From the NCBI GenBank assembly GCA_024180945.1, contig JAKSGN010000038.1:2604001-2668000 (forward strand): DNA of 64,000 nucleotides. Direction: 5' to 3'. A program made the translations under genes and the position numbers. This stretch comes from Macrophomina tecta. Lineage: Eukaryota > Ascomycota > Dothideomycetes > Botryosphaeriales > Botryosphaeriaceae. The notes under the pieces are model-generated. The model was not told the DNA's origin, did not search any database, and was given only the letters and a program-made list of their open reading frames with translations. This document shows, piece by piece, positions 57,401 through 64,000 of this stretch (position 1 is the first letter of the stretch; each line of letters begins with the position of its first letter).

Positions 57401-59850
57401 CGCGGCCTCGATGTACTTGAACACGACATCCTTGTCTTCGCTCAGGTTCACAATGCCGCCAAGGTAGTAGAATAGACCCTCTGCGGTTCGGTACTTTTCC
57501 AGGAGGTCGATGATGCGAGTCGGGCCGAGGAGATCCGAGTACTTCTGAGCGATGCGAATGACAGCCTGCAAGTTCTGGCGGATATTCACCTTGAGCATCT
57601 CGTCCAAACAATCCAGCGACAAGTCGACAGTCAGATGACCAAAGTAGTTGATAAGCCATTCCTCAGGAAGCTTGTCAGTGTGAATGATAATACGCTTGAT
57701 GGCTGTAGGATCATCATTGTGCTCCAGGGCCCTAGTCAACAGTCCAGCGTTCTCGCAGAGCTGAGCAATACGCGCCTTGTCGTAGTGGGAGAACATCTCG
57801 TTTCCAAGAATTGCATCGGCAACCTGGGGAGCGTTCAGCAAGTTCATCTCTAGCAGCTTGGTCTGTAGATGGCCTTGCTCGGGAAGGTTTGGTGCAAGCA
57901 CATCAAGCAGGAAAGCAGTGCATTGTTGGACCATGCCTTGAGACTGGAAGATGTCCACCACGCGATCGATATCAATCAAGGGTCCACTTTCTTCCTTAGC
58001 CAAGGCCGTTGCGAACTCTGCCCCCTTCTCGGGGTTGACGCGGACGATGTGCTGGAGCAGGACCGTAAAGTCAGGTGTGTAGCCGCTCTCCTTTGCGTAC
58101 GGCAAGATTTCGTCAAAACGGCCAAGCTCCGCCAGCGCAGCCACAACCTTTTGGGACGAACCAGCCTGTTGGTAAATCGTCAAAGCCAGGTTGAGATCGT
58201 GCAGCCTGACAATATCGCCAAGTTGTTCCGAGCACTCCAGCTTACCCTCACCCAGCCACTTCTCCAAAAGATGCTTACGTCCCTGTTGCAGCACAGGCCG
58301 CACCAGCTCCAAAGTTTCGAACTGGTTCAACTTGCCCTTATCCAGAAGCATACCGAAATACTGGAGGATGACAGACAACTGTCCCTGCTGAGGAGGCGCT
58401 TGCTTAAACCGCTCAATGGTCTGAGGGGTGCGAAGGAAACCACGAGGAGAGTTAGCCGCAGTCTTTGCCGCCTCAGCATATTGACCGGACGCCAAGAGAT
58501 TCTCGAACTGTTGTTGATACAAGTTGTCCGCACCAGGAAGACCAGCGCGCGAGGCCAATCTGTACGCCAACTCGCCGTTGGCCGGGTTCTGCAATAAATA
58601 GGGTATCACGGTGTTCTCGTCGAGAGTAACGGACAGGACCTGGCCCTTGCGGTTGATGCCGATAATGCCTGCGGAGTCGGAATCTGGAGCGGTAACGAAG
58701 ATGGTGTCGCTTGAAATGCGGTTCATGAAAATGCAGGTGCCCGTCTCCAAGTCATACAGGTGGATGAAGCCATACTTCGTGACCAGATAGATGATGTTGT
58801 ACTTCTGGGAGACTTGCATCGCAACAGGGAAGTCGTTGGTTGCTTCGGACGGGAAGTAGACGTCGACGGCCTTCTTTGCGAACTGAGGATTGCCGGCCTG
58901 GTGGTCGATCTCGACAACGTGCAGCTTCGCGCCTGTCGCAGTCCTCACGGCGAAAGTGAAGACCTTGGTATCGGCAGGTGCGCCTTCAATACGAAGGGTG
59001 CCGAAAGCGGCGGCATGCCCCTCAATGTTCTGGCTGATGCCGCGATCCCTGGAGTAGAGCTGCATGGCTCCGACGACGCGGCCCTGTTGCTGGGAGATCC
59101 CGACAATGACGGACCACTTCTCGTCGTGGTTGACGCGGTAGTTGATGATTTGGCAGCCCTATCCATCGTCAATCAAAGCTCTCTTACACGCAAATATTAT
59201 GTATGTTGCCCACCGAGAGATTGGGGTTTCGATCGAAGATCTTGACCGGCGTCGCCTGGTTCGGGTCGAGGACGTTCCAATGGTAAACGGAGTTTTCGGT
59301 GACGAGGCCCAGGCTCGATTCGCTGTACCATTTCCAGAAAACGACGTCCTCGTTCATGGTGGCCGACTTCAGCTTCGCCTTCTGCGCCAGGTCGAAGATC
59401 TGCAGTGTCCGCTGCTGGGCCTTCAAGGCAATGATCTGCTTGTTCCAGTGCATAATGGCGCTGTCAGCCTTGATGGGCCGCCGGATGATGTTGTTGCCAT
59501 TCTTGAGGTCGATTATGATGACTTCGGGGGACGCGGCCTGGTCGGCTTGTTGCCTGACGCAGATGTAGGAGTCGGACTCAAGTGTCTGGCGAGTAGGTCA
59601 ATTCCATCATGTCCGAAGCGGCCGCGCGCGACAGAGCGCAACTTACACATGAGTTGAATCCTATCGAAGTAGGCTGCTGCGGGGTTAGCAGGGCGCTCCA
59701 GCCAGGTGTATATTTGCGCGAGCGGGTGACGTACGAGGATGTCGACTTGCGACAGCTAGACACGGCCAACGATTAGCAATGGCTCATACACAGCGCACAA
59801 GCGACGCATACCTGGAGCAGCTCGGAAAACTTAATGGGGAGCGGTGCCAT
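54479..59850 (-). CDS. CHC1: Clathrin heavy chain
   Basis: Coat protein of clathrin vesicles at the trans-Golgi, endosomes and plasma membrane. Six exons: 59850-59812, 59755-59735, 59676-59647, 59585-59214, 59158-54935 and 54880-54479 (1695 aa; family about 1650-1700; frame closes). The start MAPLPIKFSELLQ is conserved. Exons 2 and 3 are only 21 and 30 nt long, encoding LSQVDIL and QPTSIGFNSC. The N-terminal propeller (TLESDSYICVRQQ, FDLAQKAKLKSATMNEDVVFWKW) is followed by the long alpha-zigzag leg with clathrin repeats, including ALEHNDDPTAIKRIIIHT and RFDRKN-type helical hairpins, and the trimerisation end FVDIGSRECYVGMLYACYDL. The tail is Gln/Pro rich. The fourth intron uses a weak GTGGGC donor, chosen because it rejoins NPNLS to GCQIINYRVN as in all clathrins. 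Confidence 0.97.
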
Positions 59851-61697
59851 GGCTGCGAGTTTGCGGGTTTGCGATTTCGTTACGCCAGCTCATCAACAAC
59901 CAGAACCAACGCCGCTCGTTATTAAGGAGAGGGTAATCGGAAACGAAGAGGAAATCCAACAAGCCGGAGCGCCGAGCTTGCAGGAAGGCAGTCCAGAAGG
60001 GAAAAGTAAGGTGGGGAGTAAGGTGGTGGTAGTTACAGGTCGATTCTGGTCAGGAGTTATGATCAAGCTGGCCGCGAGCTGCGGCGGCTGGAACTCGAGC
60101 CCACTAGACCCAAAGTGGCTTAGCCGGTCGTCATGGCACCCAACAGGCAGCGTGTTGCATTGCGCAGGGCTGCACTTGCACCTCAGAGTTCAGATTGTGA
60201 GCTGCGCCTGTCCTGGCAATGAATGGCATCCATCCGCGCTGTGCGGAGAACTTTGGAGCCGCGCCGTTAAAATGGCTGCACAACGCTACGATCCATTCTC
60301 CAGTAGAGCACAACCATAAGCGCGGAGTCTTCCTGCTGGCGAGTGTAAATTAGTGTCTCCAGATGGGCTCTGTTTGATATGATTCCTTAGACTTGCGTCT
60401 GCAAACGAGTGTTCTCGTCCATCATATGCGTATCTCTGCTACAAGAAGCGGCCTCAAGTCTATATTTGCACGCCTTGGGCCCGGTATCACTATGTGGGTA
60501 TTCGAGTGCATTAGCTATTGGATCCCCGATTGATAGAAGAAGTAACAGGAAGGCTACGGTTCCTCGTTGGCGGAGAAGGCTCCAAGAGAATACTGTTGAC
60601 CAAGGCCATTCTGCCGGCCCACTTTCTATGCTCCTCTCGCACAGAATGACCAGACCTTCAAGCTCTAATATACAACACGCGGGAGGATGAAGTAAGCTCC
60701 AGGCGCAAATGCTCAGTTCGATCGAACACATTGATAATCAATAAAAGGCATTGCCGCCAGCTATTAGTGATAAGACGATCGTGGTGTTGCAGGAGCAGAT
60801 CTGGTAAGCTCACTAGCTTCGAGCGGGAAGTGATGAGATGGCATCCCCAGACACTGAGCTTGAAACATACCTCCGCGGAGCTTTGTCGCAGCTACGCGGT
60901 CGTACAGCAACCCGAAGTTTAATCTGTGCCTCGAAAACCCAGATTAAATCAAGGATCTCTCTTCCTTTTCTGTGGTCAGAGGTCTGACCTTCCAAGCCCG
61001 CGATATCAGGAAAACTGGCAGCTAATGCGTTTAGACCAAAGGTCTCTGGGATGCGCTGCGCGCCCAGAAGTTGGCACCCAGATTTAGTATGAAATCAGGG
61101 CTGTATGGGTTCCTTTCGTCCCTGCATTCAGAGAAAGACGTAGGGTCGCGCTGTGTCGTGACTTTTTAGTAGGAGGCGCCTGGTGCTTGTCCGACAGCGG
61201 GTTCTATAGGCCATCTGTTTTTAGACGCACCGCCAGCAGAGACCGAAACTCGGCGCCATGCACTGAGATCGGCTCCTGCGGAACGAAAGAGCGACGTGGA
61301 ACGTTTCAGTGGACGCAGACAGCAGGCTGCAGCAGTAAGTGGTCACACGAGACAGAGCCAAACGACAATGTCACTTGGCGAAACGTCAAGACGGCGTGTT
61401 GCTGGCGATAGGGAATTATATGAAGAGCACGGGGCCGGCTGCGCGAATGCGTGGGAGTGAGATGCAGTCCACTGGCCGCGCAGTGCAGCCCGACCCGGAA
61501 AATTAGCGAGGGGGGCCAAAGTCAGAGAGCCGCCGAACAAAGTCACCCTTCAAAGCAGCCCACCTTCAATTTCCGCATCCAACTCGCCCTCGCCCCGACC
61601 GCACGCGCCCAAGGCACACTGCGTACCACAGCCTGTTCCTCCCACGTTCGCCTACGCTCTCTGACGCGATCTGCACGCTTCTGCGCTGCCCAACACC
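59851..61697. promoter_or_regulatory. Long divergent promoter region, clathrin / eIF3j
   Basis: 1.85 kb between the clathrin and eIF3j start codons. It includes an AATAAA at 60740. No gene found; open frames are short and look random. Confidence 0.45.
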
Positions 61698-62734
61698 ATG
61701 CCGCCATCCAAGTGGGGTACGTCATGAATCACGGCCACAAAATTTCCTGCCCGCCTCCGAGCATTCACCTCGTGGGGCAGGCGCTGAACAGTGGACAAGG
61801 CTGATGGCTGGTGCTCACTCGCAGACGACGAGAGCGAGGAGGAGAGCAACTCTCCTCCGGCACCGGTCGTGCGCCGCGGCAAGTTTGATGACGAGGAGGA
61901 CGACGAGGTAGGCCCGCGCCCGCGCCTGCATCCGCGCCCTCTTCGCAGCACACTGACAAGAGACAGGTCCTCGACTCGTGGGATGCCGCTGAAGACTCCG
62001 AGGTCGAGCGCGAGAAGGCAAAGAAGGCTGCTGAAGCTAAGGCAAAGGCTGAGGCCGAGGCCAAGGCCAACCACAAGACGAAGACCCAGCGCCTGGAGGA
62101 ACGCATCAAGGAGAATCAGCAGCGCAAGAAGTTGGCGGCTGAGGAAGAGAGCGACGAGGAGGAAGACGATGCCACACGTCGGGCTCGCCTGAGGAAGTCT
62201 GAGATGGAGTCTGATCTGGCCGCCGCGGAGGATCTCTTTGGTGAGCTGGCCGTAGGCGGTGGTAGCAAGCGCTCTGCCACCAAGCCTGTTGTCCTGGCTG
62301 ATCCGAACGATGCGAATAACACTATCGACCTGTCGACGCTCAAAATCTTCAACCCAACCACCAAGGATGACTTCCATAAGCTCCGTGACACCCTGGCACC
62401 TCTGCTTTCGGCCAACTCGAAAAAGCCGCAGTATGCGCTCTTCCTGCAAGAGTTCTGCAAGCAGATTGCCAAGGATTTGCCTAGCGACCAGATCAAGAAG
62501 GTATCCAGTGGTTTGACGACACTATCTAATGAGAAGATGAAGGAGGAGAAGGCGGCGGAGAAGGGTGGTAAGAAGACCAAGGCCGCGAAGACAAAGACCA
62601 GCTTGAACGCTTCCCGCGACGTCGCGTACAAGGCTGATACCGCAACCTACGACGACGACTTTGGCGAGTAAGTATAGACGGCCATTTCGAAGCTTGGCTC
62701 AAACTGACATTGCATCAGCGACGATTTCATGTGA
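61698..62734 (+). CDS. HCR1: Translation initiation factor eIF3 subunit j (Hcr1)
   Basis: Loosely bound eIF3 subunit that acts on the 40S subunit in start-codon selection and in termination/ribosome recycling. Four exons: 61698-61716, 61825-61907, 61967-62667 and 62719-62734 (272 aa, frame closes). The start MPPSKWDDESEEESN and the SWDAAEDSEVEREK block are characteristic, as is the lysine/glutamate-rich coiled coil (about 55-110). The folded C-terminal part has NTIDLSTLKIFNPTTKDDFHKL and QYALFLQEFCKQIAKDLPSDQIKKV. The last exon has only 16 nt and gives the conserved end DDFGDDDFM. The first exon is just 19 nt. Divergent from clathrin heavy chain. Confidence 0.94.
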
Positions 62735-63856
62735 AACCCATCACGGCTCGCCCTTTTACATCCCACCTCCCCCACATACTCAAAGCGACGTACATCAACT
62801 CGCGATGTCGTTGCCGACGCACCGCGGGTGCGAGTATGCCTCGCGGCGGAGCTCGTCTTGCGCTCTTGAAACGGCCCGCAAAACTCTCACGCCAGTCCGG
62901 CGGACTAGTGACAAACTAGAGCGGGTTGTCTCCTGTGCAAGAGGCGTTCAGAGCAGCAGATCGGAAACCACACAGCCCTGTAAGGTGTACGCATTCGTGG
63001 AGGTTGGAGACGTCTCTGTTGCATTCCTCCTGGCATTCAAGATATCGGCTATACCTGCACCCGCCATCCCGCATCCCTTCAATCAAAAGCCCTCTTTCCT
63101 TCTCATTCACTAGCTTTGAGGTTCGTTTGGGCACCCGTGGGTCAGTCCGGTCGGCACGACGTTCGGTTTTCATGTATCTTACTTGGGTAGTTTCAAGGAG
63201 GAGCAATGTGAGCAGCTTTCCCCTCTTTCTCAAAACTTCCGCCCGAGAATCATCTAGCCCGCGGTTCCAATTCCGCGTCCGAGTCCCTCGCCTCTGACTT
63301 CCCCGAGCTCGTCGATCATGTTCGCTTCTCGAGGCGCGGTAGCGTTCGGCGCGGACGTGCGGCGTGTGGCCCCGCCCTACCGCTCAATGCAAACACTACG
63401 GCCGTGATCCACGCGAGGTTGTAGGACGAGACCTACCAGAAGACCACGCCGCGCCGGGTACTCCACCATTTAGAAACAGATGTAATACTTTTTGAATGCA
63501 TTTTCCACCAATTATGCCGGCTACACTTCCCAATGAAGGCAGTTTCCGCAGGGCTAACAGAAGGTTTACGCGTTCGCCGTTGGGCTGTGGCTGTGGGTTT
63601 GTGGGCGAGCTATGGACCTGCTTCGGAACTGCTAGCTAAGCACAGCATCCTAGCCTCCGACATGTTTGTATGGAATAAGTTGTGCAGGAACGCATGTGTT
63701 GTGTCGTGTGCTACCTACTAGGTTTCTCCATATAAGAAGGGCGAAGCACTCAGGCCAAGCTGCGTCTCGAGGGAACCATCCAAATCATCATTCATATCAT
63801 ATGCTTTTTTCCTCTTCTGCGTACCGCTTTGGCTCGGTATTAAACCTTCTGTTCAA
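62735..63856. other. Intergenic region
   Basis: 1.1 kb downstream of eIF3j. Contains short frames without features and, near its end, a TATA-like box for a possible next gene. Confidence 0.45.
63731..63736 (+). promoter_or_regulatory. TATA-like box before the right-edge gene
   Basis: TATAAG in ccatataagaaggg, 126 bp before the ATG at 63857; the same core as seen before the AAA ATPase gene. Confidence 0.4.
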
Positions 63857-64000
63857 ATGGTCGCCCTTGTCGAGAGCCACGCCCTTCAGCCGAAGCAGTT
63901 CATGGCTTCCTCTTCGCCCAAGACAAATGCTGCGCAAGATGCAATCAAAGCGCAAGGACGGCGATACGCGCGGCTCAGGGATGAGGGCGGCGACATTGAC
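63857..64000 (+). CDS. Possible 5' end of a gene cut by the window edge
   Basis: An ATG in good context (caaATGG) opens 48 codons to the end of the window without a stop. The peptide (starting MVALVESHALQPKQFMASSS) is polar and not recognisable. The TATA-like box and the pyrimidine-rich leader just before it support a real start, but the evidence is thin. Confidence 0.35.
   Translation, partial: MVALVESHALQPKQFMASSSPKTNAAQDAIKAQGRRYARLRDEGGDID

Noticed and set aside
57869..58597. 242-codon plus-strand frame
   Set aside because: Antisense shadow of clathrin heavy chain.
1..64000. tRNA, 5S rRNA or CRISPR arrays
   Set aside because: Reading for B-box-like GGTTCRANNCC motifs, the conserved fungal 5S core and spaced direct repeats gave nothing convincing; a tRNAscan/Infernal run would settle it.

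Overview
The window is nuclear DNA from a filamentous ascomycete, probably Pezizomycotina; a dothideomycete-like genome is my guess, but the class cannot be fixed from this sequence. Genes carry short introns, mostly 47-110 bp, with GT-AG ends and CTAAC/CTGAC-type branch points. They sit singly on both strands with 0.3-2.6 kb between them. No operon, tRNA, rRNA, CRISPR array, transposon or viral gene was seen. Nearly all the genes are conserved eukaryotic housekeeping genes.

Left part (1-26.7 kb): condensin kleisin BRN1/Cnd2 (-); an NCX-type Ca2+/cation exchanger (+), divergent from it; the replication-licensing ATPase Cdc6/Cdc18 (+); a mitoribosomal protein of the superoxide-dismutase fold, Rsm26/Mrp1 type (-); a cysteine-rich single-pass membrane protein (+); COQ10 (-), divergent from a TRM140-type tRNA m3C methyltransferase (+); a YOR1-like ABC-C transporter (-); and ornithine aminotransferase (-).

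Middle (26.7-36 kb): this is the least conserved part. It holds a BCS1-like fungal AAA ATPase of unknown role and a fungal zinc-cluster regulator whose cysteine spacing is unusual, with long non-coding flanks. The J-domain protein DPH4 (-) follows.

Right part (36-64 kb): a Zw10/Dsl1 tethering subunit (-), divergent from an M16 metalloprotease of the YOL098C type (+); phosphomannomutase SEC53 (-); a short three-exon gene that simple ORF finding misses (46254-46663, -); pyruvate carboxylase (-); clathrin heavy chain (-); eIF3j/HCR1 (+); and the 5' start of a possible gene running off the right edge.

Introns were placed by joining reading frames to canonical splice sites and checking that the total coding length is a multiple of three. 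Most models close exactly; the least certain joins are marked. The genes do not form one pathway. Vesicle traffic is represented by clathrin heavy chain and Zw10/Dsl1, mitochondrial function by COQ10 and Rsm26, arginine and central carbon metabolism by OAT and PYC, and translation by DPH4, TRM140 and eIF3j. I found no convincing new multi-gene system. The items most worth a second look are the hidden 83-residue gene, the protease whose zinc motif lies on a 29-nt micro-exon, the odd zinc cluster, and three stop-free introns whose lengths are multiples of three.
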